64,000 bases of DNA, from contig NZ_BJWG01000010.1 of assembly GCF_007990245.1 (NCBI RefSeq), positions 1-64,000 of the forward strand. Reading direction: 5' to 3'. The stretch is from Cellulomonas composti. Its GTDB lineage: Bacteria > Actinomycetota > Actinomycetes > Actinomycetales > Cellulomonadaceae. Under the pieces are notes generated by a model that was not told the DNA's origin, made no database searches, and saw only the letters and a program-made list of their open reading frames with translations. Each line of letters starts with the position of its first letter. Position 1 is the first letter of the stretch. Made by a program: the position numbers and the translations under genes. Below, in pieces: positions 8,516 through 17,875 of the stretch.

Positions 8516-9339
8516 GCGTCCTCCTCGGTGCGGTCGTCGTCGTCGGTCGCGGTGCCGACTGGCCCGGACCACGTCGTCGGCAGCGGCGCGTGGCCCGGCA
8601 GCACGTGGGCGACGATCTCGTCGAGCACGCGCCGGACGGCGGACTCGCCGACCCACAGGTGCTTGGCGCCGGGCACGCCGATCACCTCGGCCTGCGGGAT
8701 CCGGGCGAAGCGCTCGCGCGCCTCGTCGGGTCGTAGGTAGTCGTCGTGCTCGGGGACCAGCGCGACCAGCGGCTTGCCCGACGCGGCCCACGTGTCGAGG
8801 TCTGCGTCGCTCGCGCGGTGCAGGGGCGGCGAGAGCAGGATCGCGCCCTCGATCGCCGGGTCGCAGCCGTGCATGAGCGCGAGCTCCGTGCCGAACGACC
8901 AGCCCACGAGCCAGCGCCGCGGCAGGTCGTGGAACTCCGCGAACTCGATGGCGGCCGCGACGTCGAAGCGCTCGGCGGCGCCACCGTCGAACGCGCCCTG
9001 GCTCGTGCCGCGCGGGCTCGACGTGCCGCGCGTGTTGAACCGCAGCACCGCGAGGTCGGCCATCGCCGGCAGCCGCCACGACGCCTTGCGCAGCACATGG
9101 GAGTCCATGTAGCCGCCGTGCGTGGGCAGCGGGTGCAGGGTCACGAGGGTCGCGGCCGGGGTCGTCGGGCGGCCCTCGTCGTCGCACGGCAGGGCGAGCT
9201 CGCCGACGAGCGTGAGGCCGTCCGCCGTGTGCAGCTCGACGTCCTCGCGGTGCGCCGGCAGCACCGTGAGCGAACGGATCGGGTGGGCGGCGCCCTGCGG
9301 GTCGGCGGGCTCGTGCGGGGTGCGCATCGTCGTGCTCAT
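8512..9339 (-). CDS. Alpha/beta-fold hydrolase (serine hydrolase superfamily)
   Basis: 275 residues. The nucleophile elbow is GWSFGTEL (Ser near residue 150). An acidic loop PEHDDY lies near 210 and the catalytic His is in GAKHLWVGE near 233. The motif RFNTRGTSSPRG after the first strands matches the alpha/beta superfamily group that binds small acyl substrates. The start at 9339 was chosen because the ATG gives a normal soluble N-terminus; the open frame upstream crosses the HAD gene. It overlaps the next gene by four bases. The substrate is unknown. Confidence 0.8.
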   Translation of the reverse strand: MSTTMRTPHEPADPQGAAHPIRSLTVLPAHREDVELHTADGLTLVGELALPCDDEGRPTTPAATLVTLHPLPTHGGYMDSHVLRKASWRLPAMADLAVLRFNTRGTSSPRGTSQGAFDGGAAERFDVAAAIEFAEFHDLPRRWLVGWSFGTELALMHGCDPAIEGAILLSPPLHRASDADLDTWAASGKPLVALVPEHDDYLRPDEARERFARIPQAEVIGVPGAKHLWVGESAVRRVLDEIVAHVLPGHAPLPTTWSGPVGTATDDDDRTEEDA

Positions 9340-9350
9340 CGCGTCCGAGC

Positions 9351-10202
9351 CTAAGCCTGGGCGAGCGCCGCCGCGTGCTCGAGGACGTGCGCGACGCCGT
9401 CGTCGGCGTTCGACGGGCAGGTGTGCCGGGCTGCCTCGCGAACGACGTCGAAGGCGTTGGCGACGGCGAACGACTCGCCCGCCCAGGTGAGCATCGGCAG
9501 GTCGTTGGGCGCATCGCCGCAAGCCCAGACGTCGACTGCGGCGATCCCACGCTCGTTCGCCCAGCGTGCGAGCGTCGCGGCCTTCGTCACGCCCGCGCCG
9601 GAGACCTCGCCGAGCGCGATCGCACCCGAGTCGGACACGAGCGCGTCCGGCCCGAGCGCGACGCCGACCCGCGCGAGGAAGTCCGACGGCGGCGGCGGAG
9701 AGGTACGAACGAGCAGCTTGAACGTCGACTCGGTGAGCGCGTCCTCGATGCGCGCGACGCGCGGGCTGTCGGTGGGCTCGGCGTGCTCCGAGACGAAGCC
9801 GTGCTCGGCGGCGTAGCCGGCGGCGGACTCCGCGGCGAGGTGCACGTCGTCGCCCCAGACGTCGCGCAGGCGCGCCGCGAGCCGTCCGACGAGCGCGCGC
9901 GGCATCCCGTGGTCGGCCAGCAGCCCGCCGTCGGCCGCCCGCACCACGGCGGCGCCGTTCGCGCAGATGACGACGCCGTGGCCCGCGACGTGACGCGCGA
10001 GGCCCGTGATCCACCGGGGCGGCCGCGCCGTCACGAAGACGACCTCGATACCGCTCGCGGCTGCCACGCGCAGGGCCGCCTCGGTGCGTGGCGAGATCGA
10101 CCCGTCGGGGTGCAGCAGCGTGTTGTCGAGGTCGGTCGCGACGAGCCGCGGGGTCCGGTCCGGCCAGCGGGCCGCCGGTGCCACGGCGGGCGTGGTGGTC
10201 AC
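9351..10202 (-). CDS. HAD-superfamily phosphatase, Cof/type IIB
   Basis: 283 residues. Motif I is DLDNTLLHPDG at about residues 24-34, with the nucleophilic Asp and the second Asp both present. Motif II is the Thr in VFVTARPPRW. The C-terminal motif IV is GDAPNDLPML. A type IIB cap is inserted between motifs II and III. Members dephosphorylate small sugar phosphates or cofactors such as flavin intermediates; the physiological substrate here is undetermined. It is soluble and cytoplasmic. It sits 11 bases upstream of the hydrolase pair in the same direction, so an operon is likely. Confidence 0.85.
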   Translation of the reverse strand: MTTTPAVAPAARWPDRTPRLVATDLDNTLLHPDGSISPRTEAALRVAAASGIEVVFVTARPPRWITGLARHVAGHGVVICANGAAVVRAADGGLLADHGMPRALVGRLAARLRDVWGDDVHLAAESAAGYAAEHGFVSEHAEPTDSPRVARIEDALTESTFKLLVRTSPPPPSDFLARVGVALGPDALVSDSGAIALGEVSGAGVTKAATLARWANERGIAAVDVWACGDAPNDLPMLTWAGESFAVANAFDVVREAARHTCPSNADDGVAHVLEHAAALAQA

Positions 10203-10211
10203 CGCGCGAGC

Positions 10212-10517
10212 CTATCGACGCGTCGGTCCGCGCCGGCCACGCGCATCCCAGCACGACGAGTGCCAGTGCCGGCGGTCGTCGACGGCCTCGCCGAACCACG
10301 CGTCGGCACGCCACGCGACGACGTGCGCCGTGCCGGTGGGCACGACCTGGTCGCACCCCGGGCAGCGGTACTCCCGGGCTCCCCCGCGGACGCGTTGCAC
10401 CACCCACTCGCCGTCGGACGACGACTGCGTGACGCGCCCGCCGGTCGCCCGGTCGACGTCGATCGGCGCGGGCTGCGCGCCGTAGGGACGCTTGTTCGAC
10501 CGGCGACCGCTGGGCAT
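10212..10517 (-). CDS. Small zinc-ribbon-like conserved actinobacterial protein
   Basis: 101 residues. A CPGC pair near residues 52-55 and a distal HWHSSCW segment near 84-90 give a plausible zinc site of Cys and His ligands. The N-terminal 30 residues are basic (PSGRRSNKRPYG). Proteins of this size and pattern are widespread and uncharacterised in actinomycetes. Nothing indicates an enzyme. It sits between the HAD gene and GH1 on the same strand. Confidence 0.65.
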   Translation of the reverse strand: MPSGRRSNKRPYGAQPAPIDVDRATGGRVTQSSSDGEWVVQRVRGGAREYRCPGCDQVVPTGTAHVVAWRADAWFGEAVDDRRHWHSSCWDARGRRGPTRR

Positions 10518-10538
10518 ACGACGATCCTGCCCGACGAC

Positions 10539-11999
10539 TCAGAGCGTCGCAGCAGCCTCGACGGTCGGCACCGTGCGCGTGCGCACGAGCTCGGCGTACC
10601 AGCGGCCGGAGTCCTTGACGGTGCGCGCCTGCGTGTCGTAGTCGACGCGCACGATCCCGAACCGGCGGTCGAACCCGTAGGCCCACTCGAAGTTGTCGAG
10701 CAGCGACCAGACGAAGTAGCCGCGCACGTCCACGCCGCGGTCGAGCGCCTCGCCGACGGCGTCGATGTGGTCGTGCAGGTAGGCGATGCGCTCGGGGTCG
10801 TGCACGCGGCCGTCCGGGCTCACCTCGTCGTGGAACGCGGCGCCGTTCTCCGTGACCGCGAGCGGCAGGTCCGGGTAGCGCTCGTGCAGCCCGACGAGCA
10901 GCTCGACGAGACCGTCGGGCTCGATGTTCCAGCCCATCGCCGTGTGCGGGCCGGGCAGGGGCAGCCACTCGACGGCATCCGCGCCGATCCACGGGCTGTG
11001 CTCCGACGAGCGGTGCCCGTCGGGGCCGGGCGTACCGTCGCCGACCGCCGGCGTCCCGGCCCGCACCAGGCCCGTCGCGTAGTAGTTGACCCCGAGGATC
11101 CCGAGCGGGACGCGGATGAGGTCCAGGTCGCCGTCCTGCACGAACGACCAGTCCGTGATGTGCGCCGTGTCGGCGAAGACCTGCTCCGGGTAGACGCCCT
11201 CGACGACCGGACGCAGGAACACCTCGTTGGCGATGGTGTCGATCCGGCGCTTGGCCTCGAGGTCCGCGGGCTCGTCGGACGCGGCGCGCGTGACGTGCAG
11301 GTTGAGGGTGATCGAGACGGGGGTGTCCGGACCCAGCACGTCCTTGATCGCGCGCGCGGCCAGGCCGTGGGCGAGGTTGAGGTGGTGCACGGCGCGCAGC
11401 GCCTGCTCGGCGTCCGTCACGCCCGGCGCGTGCACGCCGCTGCCGTACCCGAGGAACGCGGTGCACCAGGGCTCGTTGAGCGTGGTCCACAGCGTCACGC
11501 GGTCGCCGAGCACCTCGGCGACCTTGCGGGCGTACTCGCCGAAGCGGTAGGCGGTCTCGCGGTTGCTCCAGCCGCCCTCGTCCTCGAGCGCCTGCGGCAG
11601 GTCCCAGTGGTACAGCGTGGCGACCGGCGCGATGCCGGCGTCGATCAGACGGTCGACGAGGTCGCTGTAGAAGTCCAGACCCGCCTGGTTGAACTCCCCC
11701 GAGCCGGTCGGCCGCACGCGCGGCCACGCGATCGAGAACCGGTAGGCCTGCAGGCCGAGCTCCTTCATGATCGCGACGTCCTGCGGGACGCGGTGGTAGT
11801 GGTCCACCGCGACGTCACCGGTGTCGCCGTCGAGCACCTTGCCCGGCGTGCGCGAGAACGTGTCCCAGATCGACGGGAGTCGGCCGTCCTCGTCGTGCGC
11901 ACCCTCGATCTGGTACGCGGCGGTCGCCGAACCCCACAGGAGGTCGGCAGGGAACGTGCGGCCCGACGGGCGCGAGCCGGTGGTGCGCGGGCTGGTCAT
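10539..11999 (-). CDS. GH1 beta-glucosidase
   Basis: 486 residues, the usual length of the family. The N-terminal GH1 signature [19 protein letters not shown] segment is at about residues 19-33. The acid/base Glu is E176 in TTLNEPW and the nucleophile Glu is E384 in VTENGAAF. It lacks a signal peptide, so it acts on imported beta-glucosides in the cytoplasm. It follows the GH31 and ABC-transporter genes in the same orientation but is separated by a 133-bp gap that contains its own candidate promoter and LacI-type operator. This fits terminal hydrolysis of beta-linked glucose after removal of side chains. Other beta-glycosidase specificities (galactoside, fucoside) remain possible. Confidence 0.93.
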   Translation of the reverse strand: MTSPRTTGSRPSGRTFPADLLWGSATAAYQIEGAHDEDGRLPSIWDTFSRTPGKVLDGDTGDVAVDHYHRVPQDVAIMKELGLQAYRFSIAWPRVRPTGSGEFNQAGLDFYSDLVDRLIDAGIAPVATLYHWDLPQALEDEGGWSNRETAYRFGEYARKVAEVLGDRVTLWTTLNEPWCTAFLGYGSGVHAPGVTDAEQALRAVHHLNLAHGLAARAIKDVLGPDTPVSITLNLHVTRAASDEPADLEAKRRIDTIANEVFLRPVVEGVYPEQVFADTAHITDWSFVQDGDLDLIRVPLGILGVNYYATGLVRAGTPAVGDGTPGPDGHRSSEHSPWIGADAVEWLPLPGPHTAMGWNIEPDGLVELLVGLHERYPDLPLAVTENGAAFHDEVSPDGRVHDPERIAYLHDHIDAVGEALDRGVDVRGYFVWSLLDNFEWAYGFDRRFGIVRVDYDTQARTVKDSGRWYAELVRTRTVPTVEAAATL

Positions 12000-12073
12000 G
12001 GCTTCGTCCTTGGGTGCTGGGAGTTCCGGGGGGCCGGCGCAACCTCACGCGGCAACGACCCCGGGGAGGTCGA

Positions 12074-12107
12074 ATCGTTACGATACCCGCAGCGGAAACG
12101 CTCCCGC
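12074..12107 (-). promoter_or_regulatory. Candidate promoter and LacI-family operator for the GH1 gene
   Basis: Read on the minus strand, GCGGGAGCGTTTCCGC (12107-12092) is an imperfect palindrome with a central CG, similar to operators of LacI-family glycosidase regulators such as CelR. It lies in the spacer between a TTGCGG hexamer and TATCGT with 18 bases between them, so a bound repressor would block RNA polymerase. Just downstream is the odd palindrome ATCGTTACGAT (12074-12084). Confidence 0.5.
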
Positions 12108-12132
12108 AACGGTGTCCGGAGGGCGGTCGCGG

Positions 12133-14394
12133 TCAGTCGACCGTCGCCGTACGACCCGCCGCGACGACGTCGGCGGCGGTGCGGCCGTCGCGCGTGACGC
12201 GCAGCGACCAGGTGCCGTCCTGGTCGGCGCGGGCGGTCACCCGACCCCCGGCACACGTCACGACGAACCGGGCCGCGCGCCCGTCCGGCGTCGGGACGAG
12301 CACCTCGCGCTCGCCCTCGACCGGCTGGACGACGTGCAGCACGACGCCGTCCGCCCAGTCGTAGTCGGGCCGGTCGTCGCGGGCACCGGTAGCCAGCACG
12401 GCACCCTCGCGCACGTACAACGGCAACGAGTCGAAGCCGTGCCGCTCGCGCACCCAGCGCGGTCCGTCCACGACCTGCGAGGTGAGCAGCGAGGTCCAGC
12501 GGCCGGGTGGCAGGTACACGTCGACATCGCCCGCCGCGTCGAAGACGGGGGCCACCAGCAGGTCGGGCCCGAGCATGTACTGGGTGTCGACCGTGGCCGC
12601 ACCCGGGTCGTCGGGGAACTCGAGCACCATCGGGCGCATCACGGGCACACCCTGCAGGTGCGCATCCTCGGCCGCCGCGCCGACGTACGGCATCAGCGTG
12701 TGCTTGAGGTGCACGAAGCGGCGTGTGACGTCGACCGCCTCCTCGTCGAACGCCCACGGCACGCGGTACGAGTCCGAGCCGTGCAGGCGGGAGTGTGACG
12801 ACAGCAGGCCGAACGCGAGCCAGCGCTTGAACACCGCCGGGTCGGGCGTGCCCTCGAACCCACCGATGTCGTGCGACCAGAACCCGAAGCCCGAGGCCGC
12901 GAGCGAGAGCCCGCCGCGCAGCGACTCGGCCATCGAGACGAACGTCGACTCGCAGTCGCCGCCCCAGTGCACCGGCAGCTGCTGGCCGCCCGCGGTCGCC
13001 GAGCGCGCGAACAGCACGGCCTCGCCCTCACCGCGTTCCTGCTCCAGCAGGTCGAACACCGCGCGGTTGTACAGGTGCGTGTAGTAGTTGTGCATCCGCT
13101 CCGGGTCCGAGCCGTCGTGCCAGACGACGTCCGTGGGGATCCGCTCGCCGAAGTCGGTCTTGAACGCGTCGACACCCTGCCCGAGCAGCCGGCGCAGGTG
13201 CGCGCCGAACCAGGCCACGGCCGCCGGGTTGGTGAAGTCGACCAGCGCCATGCCCGCCTGCCACTGGTCGGTCTGCCACACCGAGCCGTCGGCCCGCCGC
13301 ACCAGGTAACCGGCCGCGCGGCCCTCCTCGAACAGCGCGGAGCGCTGCGCGATGTACGGGTTGATCCAGACGCACACCTTGAGTCCCTTGGCGTGCAGGC
13401 GCTCGAGCATGCCCTCAGGGTCCGGGAACGTGCTCGGGTCCCAGGTCAGGTCCGTCCAGTGGAACTCGCGCATCCAGAAGCAGTCGAAGTGGAAGACCGA
13501 CAGCGGCAGACCGCGCTCCGCCATGCCGTCGACGAACGACATCACGGTTGCCTCGTCGTAGTCGGTGGTGAACGACGTCGACAGCCACAGTCCGTAGGAC
13601 CACGCGGGCACGCGGGCCGGGCGGCCGGTCAGCGCGGTGTAGCGACGCAGCACGTCCTTGGGCGTCGGGCCGTGGATGACGTAGTACTGCAGCGACTCGC
13701 CCGGCACCGAGAACTGCGTTCGCGAGACGATCTCGGAGCCGATCTCGAACGAGACCCGGCCGGGGTGGTCGACGAACACGCCGTAGCCTGCGTCGGACAG
13801 GTAGAACGGCACGTTCTTGTAGGCCTGCTCGCTCGACGTCCCGCCGTCCGCGTTCCACACGTCGACCGACTGGCCGTTCTTGACGAACGCGCCGAACCGC
13901 TCGCCGAGCCCGTACACGTGCTCGCGCACGCCGAGCGCGAGCTGCTCGTGCACGTAGGTCGTCCCCGCGGCGTCCCGCGCATAACCGACCCCGCGCATCG
14001 TCGACCCGGTCAGCACGCGGCCGTCCGCGACGAACTCGACCGACCACGGCCCGCGCGTGGCCACCCTGGCGCTGAGCTCACCCGCGTGGAACGTCGCGAC
14101 GTCGTCCTCGACGACGACCTTGACGTCGGCGACCTCGCTCGCCAGGGCGAAGTGCGGGCCCGGGTCGACCGCGCCCGCGTGGTGCTCGATGCGGACCCCG
14201 ATGACGCCGTCCATCGGACTCGTGAAGGACACCGACAGCAGCGGCCGGTTGAGCGTGTCGCCGCGTCGCGTGATCGGCGCGGTCGCGGCGTGCACCACGA
14301 GGCGGTCGTCGGACGCCTCGACGTCGACCACGTCGCGCGGGTGCAGCACGCTCGTCCCGGGCTGGTACTGCCAGTAGCCGTCGGTGAACTTCAT
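12133..14394 (-). CDS. GH31 alpha-xylosidase (YicI-like)
   Basis: 753 residues, close to the length of E. coli YicI (about 770). The nucleophile Asp is D414 in FKTDFGERIP, and the acid/base Asp is D480 in HWGGDCEST; both positions match YicI closely. There is no signal peptide, so it is cytoplasmic. The expected reaction is release of alpha-linked xylose from the non-reducing end of xyloglucan oligosaccharides such as isoprimeverose. It lies directly behind the two permease genes (16-bp gap), which supports uptake of its substrate by that importer. An alpha-glucosidase activity cannot be excluded, but KTDFGE is typical of xylosidases. Confidence 0.88.
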   Translation of the reverse strand: MKFTDGYWQYQPGTSVLHPRDVVDVEASDDRLVVHAATAPITRRGDTLNRPLLSVSFTSPMDGVIGVRIEHHAGAVDPGPHFALASEVADVKVVVEDDVATFHAGELSARVATRGPWSVEFVADGRVLTGSTMRGVGYARDAAGTTYVHEQLALGVREHVYGLGERFGAFVKNGQSVDVWNADGGTSSEQAYKNVPFYLSDAGYGVFVDHPGRVSFEIGSEIVSRTQFSVPGESLQYYVIHGPTPKDVLRRYTALTGRPARVPAWSYGLWLSTSFTTDYDEATVMSFVDGMAERGLPLSVFHFDCFWMREFHWTDLTWDPSTFPDPEGMLERLHAKGLKVCVWINPYIAQRSALFEEGRAAGYLVRRADGSVWQTDQWQAGMALVDFTNPAAVAWFGAHLRRLLGQGVDAFKTDFGERIPTDVVWHDGSDPERMHNYYTHLYNRAVFDLLEQERGEGEAVLFARSATAGGQQLPVHWGGDCESTFVSMAESLRGGLSLAASGFGFWSHDIGGFEGTPDPAVFKRWLAFGLLSSHSRLHGSDSYRVPWAFDEEAVDVTRRFVHLKHTLMPYVGAAAEDAHLQGVPVMRPMVLEFPDDPGAATVDTQYMLGPDLLVAPVFDAAGDVDVYLPPGRWTSLLTSQVVDGPRWVRERHGFDSLPLYVREGAVLATGARDDRPDYDWADGVVLHVVQPVEGEREVLVPTPDGRAARFVVTCAGGRVTARADQDGTWSLRVTRDGRTAADVVAAGRTATVD

Positions 14395-14410
14395 CGGGGT
14401 CGCTCCGGTG

Positions 14411-15310
14411 TCACTTGACCGCGCCCGCGGTCACGCCGCGGGTCAGGGTTCGCTGGAAGAGAAGGAAGAACAGCACCGCGGGCAGCAGGGAGATCAGCGC
14501 ACCCGCGTTCGTCGTCGGCGCGTCCATCATCCGGTCGCCCTGCAGCGAGGCGAGCGCGACGGGGATGGTCTGCGTGCTGTTGGACGTGAGCATGACGAGA
14601 GGGATGAAGAACTCGTTCCACGTCCAGATGAAGAAGAAGATCAGCAGCACCGACAGCGTCGGGCGCACCACGGGGAACACCACGCGCCACAGCACCTGCC
14701 AGCGGCTCGCGCCGTCCAGGGCGGCGGCCTCGAGCAGCGCCGGCGGGAACGTCCCGAGCACCGACGACAGCAGGTAGGTGCCGAACGCCGACTGGATCAC
14801 CGTGAAGATGATGATCACCGACCACGGGGAGTTCGACAGGCCCACGTTCTGCGCCATGGTGAACAGCGGGTAGATCAGCGACTCCTGCGGCAGCATCGTC
14901 GCGAGCAGGAACAGCGTGACCACCCACAGGCGGCCCTTGATGCGCCCGACGCCGATCGCGTAAGCGTTCAGCAGCGACAGCAGCGTGCCGAGCAACGCGA
15001 CGATGCCCGAGATGAAGATCGAGTTCCACAGCTTCTCGGGGAAGTTCACGCGGGTCCAGAACGCCGTGACGCCGTCGGTGTAGAACGACGTCGGCCAGCT
15101 CAACGGTCCGTTCTGCGAGTAGTCGGTGGGCGACTTGAACGCGTTGAGCGCCATGATCAGGAACGGCACGAGGATCAGCACCGCCACGACGACCGCGCCG
15201 AGCAGGACGAACCAGCGTGCGGTGCCGCGGTGGTGCCGGGCGTCGGGGCGCGACGTGAGGACCGGCGCGGCGGGCGGGATGACGGGCGGGGTGACGGTCG
15301 GGGCGGTCAT
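14411..15310 (-). CDS. Carbohydrate ABC transporter permease, MalG-type
   Basis: 299 residues, six predicted TM helices, with the first at about residues 34-56 after a Pro-rich cytoplasmic N-terminus. The EAA loop is seen as EAAALDGASRWQVLWRVVFPVVRP near residue 200, the coupling helix for the ATPase. The ATG overlaps the end of the MalF-type gene by four bases. No ATPase gene is present nearby, so energy is probably supplied by a shared MsiK-type ATPase encoded elsewhere, as is common in actinomycetes. Confidence 0.93.
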   Translation of the reverse strand: MTAPTVTPPVIPPAAPVLTSRPDARHHRGTARWFVLLGAVVVAVLILVPFLIMALNAFKSPTDYSQNGPLSWPTSFYTDGVTAFWTRVNFPEKLWNSIFISGIVALLGTLLSLLNAYAIGVGRIKGRLWVVTLFLLATMLPQESLIYPLFTMAQNVGLSNSPWSVIIIFTVIQSAFGTYLLSSVLGTFPPALLEAAALDGASRWQVLWRVVFPVVRPTLSVLLIFFFIWTWNEFFIPLVMLTSNSTQTIPVALASLQGDRMMDAPTTNAGALISLLPAVLFFLLFQRTLTRGVTAGAVK

Positions 15311-16269
15311 CGGGGACCAGCCTCCTTGCGCTCGGAGCGCGCCTGCGCCCACAGGATGAGGCCCGCGACGACGAGGATCACCAAGGTCAGGATGTTGGCC
15401 ACGGCGGCGCCGTAGCCGACCTTCGACTTGTCGAAGAAGTTCAGGTACGAGTAGTAGCTGGGCACGATCGTCGAACCCTCGGGCCCGCCGCGCGTCAGCA
15501 CGTAGATGGGGCCGAACACCTTGAGGGCCGCCACGGTGCACGTCAGCACGACGACGAAGACCTCCGGCCTGATCTGCGGCACGGTGATCGCGCGGAACCG
15601 CCGCGACCAGCCGGCGCCGTCGAGCTCGGCGGCCTCGTACAGCTCGGGGTCGACTCGCTGCAGCGCCGCCATGAAGATCACCACGGGATAGCCGATCTGC
15701 ACCCAGACGAGCACGAGCATCACGCTCGGCATCGCGGTGGTGGTCGAACCCAGCCAGTTGGGTGGGTTGTCGACGCCGAGGTTGCGCAGGATCTCGTTGA
15801 GCGCGCCGGTCTGCGAGTTGAGGATCCAGTTCCACAGCACACCCGCGACCGCGACCGGCAGGATCTGGGGCAGGTAGTACGTCGCGCGCAGGACCGACGA
15901 GGCCTGGGCGCCGAACTTCTTGCCGAGGTAGTCGAACAGCACGGCCGCCAGGACCAGGCCGATGAGCGTCGGGATCACGACCATCGCGACGATCATCGAG
16001 ATCGAGTTCCGGAACGAGGTCCAGAACTGCTCGTCGTGCATGAGCGCGGCGTAGTTGTCCAGGCCCACCCAGGTGCGCGGCGCCATGCCGCCCTTCCACT
16101 TCTGGAAGGAGTAGACGATGTTCGTCGCGAACGGGATGCCGATCACGACGACGAAGGCGATCAGCCCCGGCACGAGGTACGGCAGGTAGGGCACCCAGTG
16201 CGGCCGATGGCGGCGGTGCGGACGGACGTCCGTGGGCGCGCCCGTGCGCGCGGTGGTGGTGCTGGTCAT
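15307..16269 (-). CDS. Carbohydrate ABC transporter permease, MalF-type
   Basis: 320 residues, six predicted TM helices starting at about residue 28. The EAA motif is in YEAAELDGAGWSRRFRAITVP near residue 215. The start is supported by GGGGAGG immediately upstream of the ATG. It forms the transmembrane heterodimer with the MalG-type partner. It is 57 bases downstream of the solute-binding protein gene, and a strong stem-loop lies in that gap. Confidence 0.93.
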   Translation of the reverse strand: MTSTTTARTGAPTDVRPHRRHRPHWVPYLPYLVPGLIAFVVVIGIPFATNIVYSFQKWKGGMAPRTWVGLDNYAALMHDEQFWTSFRNSISMIVAMVVIPTLIGLVLAAVLFDYLGKKFGAQASSVLRATYYLPQILPVAVAGVLWNWILNSQTGALNEILRNLGVDNPPNWLGSTTTAMPSVMLVLVWVQIGYPVVIFMAALQRVDPELYEAAELDGAGWSRRFRAITVPQIRPEVFVVVLTCTVAALKVFGPIYVLTRGGPEGSTIVPSYYSYLNFFDKSKVGYGAAVANILTLVILVVAGLILWAQARSERKEAGPR

Positions 16270-16286
16270 GGACCCTCCCCGGTCCG

Positions 16287-16320
16287 GTCCGGGGCGCGGC
16301 GACTGTGCCGCGCCCCGGAC
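16287..16320 (-). terminator. Stem-loop between binding protein and permease genes
   Basis: A perfect 14-bp stem (16287-16300 with 16307-16320, GTCCGGGGCGCGGC and its complement) with a six-base loop sits seven bases after the binding-protein stop codon. There is no U-tract. Such hairpins between a binding-protein gene and its permease genes commonly act as partial terminators or 3' stabilisers that keep the binding protein in excess. Confidence 0.75.
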
Positions 16321-16326
16321 GCTGGG

Positions 16327-17637
16327 TCAGCCGAGCAGGTCCGCCTTGCCGGCGGTGTACGCCTCGCCCAGGCCGTCGAGCACCTGGTCCGGGGTCTTGG
16401 ACTGGTTCACGAGCGACTGCAGCTGGCTCACGATCACGTCGTAGAAGCCCGCCACCGGCCAGTCGGGGTAGAACGCCAGCCCGTCGTCGCCGAGGATGTC
16501 CGCGAAGTTCTGCGTGAGCTCCTTGGTCTTCTCGTCGGTGATGACCGACGGGTCGCCCGCGACCGGCAGGCCGCCCTTCTCACCGAGCACGTTCTGCACC
16601 TCGGGGCGCAGCGTGATGTCGATGAAGTCCTCCGCGAGCGTCTTGGAGTCCGCGTTGGCCGGGACCACCCAGATGTTGCCCGACGAGCCCGGGTGCAGCT
16701 TGTTCTCCGGGAACAGCACCTGACCCCACTGGAACGTGTCGCCGATGTCGGCCACGAGACGCCCGAACCACCACGAGCCCGAGACCATGATCGGGTAGTC
16801 GCCCGCGATGAACGAGACACCCATGTCCTCGGCCGTCAGGCCCGCCGCGTCGGAGGCGATGTAGCCCTCCTTGATCCACTCGTCGAGCTTCTCGGTGGCC
16901 TGCGTGATCGCGTCACCGTGCCAGTCGAGCTCGTTCTCGAAGAGCTGGTAGTCGTTGACGAGCTGGCGGTCGCCGTAGTGCAGCACGAGCTCGTACCAGA
17001 GCTGCCCGAGCGGGTACTCCGCACCGGCCGTGGCGATCGGCGTGATGCCGGCCGCCTTGAACGCCGCGAGCGCCTGCTCGAACTCGTCGAACGACGTCGG
17101 CACGGAGAGGCCGGCGTCGGCGAACGCGTCCTGGTTGACGTACATGCCGACGAACTCGCCGTAGTTGGGCACGCCGAACCAGTCGCCCGAGCCCATCAGG
17201 CCGTTCTCGTCGTACTTCGCCGTCGTGGCGAGCGAGCCCGACAGCTTGGTGTCCCAGCCCTTCTCCTTGGCGACGTCCGTCAGCGGCGTCAGCAGGCCCT
17301 GCGAGGCGAGCTGGCCGGCCGTCGCGTTGCCCTTGTTGTACTCCATGACGTCGGGCACGTCGTCGCCCGTGAGCACGATCTTCGCGTTCTTCTGGATCTG
17401 CTCGAAGGTCTGCTTCTCGACCTTGACCTCGACGCCCTCGTGCTCCGCCTTGAAGATCTCGATCGCCTTGTTCCATGCCTGGCCCATCGCCGAGTCGTCG
17501 GACTCGTAGTGCCAGATCGTCAGCGTCTTGCTGTCCTCGTCGCCGCCACCGCCGCCACCGCCGCAGGCCGCCAGGGTCAGGGGGGCCATGAGGGCAGCCG
17601 CAGCCACCAACGCCCATCGTCGCGTGCTGATGCTCAT
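16327..17637 (-). CDS. Sugar ABC transporter substrate-binding lipoprotein
   Basis: 436 residues of the family-1 extracellular solute-binding proteins. The signal sequence ends with lipobox LTLAAC, lipidated Cys25, followed by a Gly-rich tether. The mature part begins TLTIWHYESDD, typical of the fold, and contains conserved Trp-rich segments (GSWWFGRLV near residue 290). The start was chosen at 17637 because GAGGAG lies seven bases upstream; the longer frame to 17721 would run across the operator. It is the first gene of the sugar operon and probably binds xylo- or gluco-oligosaccharides, to judge from the GH31 and GH1 genes downstream. Confidence 0.92.
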   Translation of the reverse strand: MSISTRRWALVAAAALMAPLTLAACGGGGGGGDEDSKTLTIWHYESDDSAMGQAWNKAIEIFKAEHEGVEVKVEKQTFEQIQKNAKIVLTGDDVPDVMEYNKGNATAGQLASQGLLTPLTDVAKEKGWDTKLSGSLATTAKYDENGLMGSGDWFGVPNYGEFVGMYVNQDAFADAGLSVPTSFDEFEQALAAFKAAGITPIATAGAEYPLGQLWYELVLHYGDRQLVNDYQLFENELDWHGDAITQATEKLDEWIKEGYIASDAAGLTAEDMGVSFIAGDYPIMVSGSWWFGRLVADIGDTFQWGQVLFPENKLHPGSSGNIWVVPANADSKTLAEDFIDITLRPEVQNVLGEKGGLPVAGDPSVITDEKTKELTQNFADILGDDGLAFYPDWPVAGFYDVIVSQLQSLVNQSKTPDQVLDGLGEAYTAGKADLLG

Positions 17638-17684
17638 CCGTCGTCTCCTCATCGAGTGGGATGTCGAGCGGCCATCGCTCGATC

Positions 17685-17700
17685 GTCGAAGCGCTTCGAC
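17685..17700. promoter_or_regulatory. LacI-family operator 1 (perfect palindrome)
   Basis: GTCGAAGCGCTTCGAC is a perfect 16-bp palindrome with the central CG typical of LacI/GalR operators. It lies 48 bases upstream of the binding-protein start, within its probable promoter. The divergent LacI-family gene is the obvious candidate to bind it. Confidence 0.75.
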
Positions 17701-17773
17701 AAGGTAGCGCGGCGGATTCACGCTTGTCTAGCCCGCGGTTCGCCCGAAATGGTCACGGATTGGCTACAGTGCA

Positions 17774-17786
17774 TCGAAGCGCTTGG
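17774..17786. promoter_or_regulatory. LacI-family operator 2
   Basis: TCGAAGCGCTTGG repeats the core of the 17685-17700 palindrome with one half-site changed. The centres are about 88 bp apart, and this copy is about 90 bp before the regulator gene. The pair suggests repression of the transporter operon together with autoregulation, possibly through DNA looping. Confidence 0.65.
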
Positions 17787-17875
17787 TACGGACATGCCGG
17801 GCATGCCGGGCAGCGCGGCCCGCACAGGTCGCGCCGACGCTAGGGTGACGACGCCGAGACGGGAGAAACCTGCAG

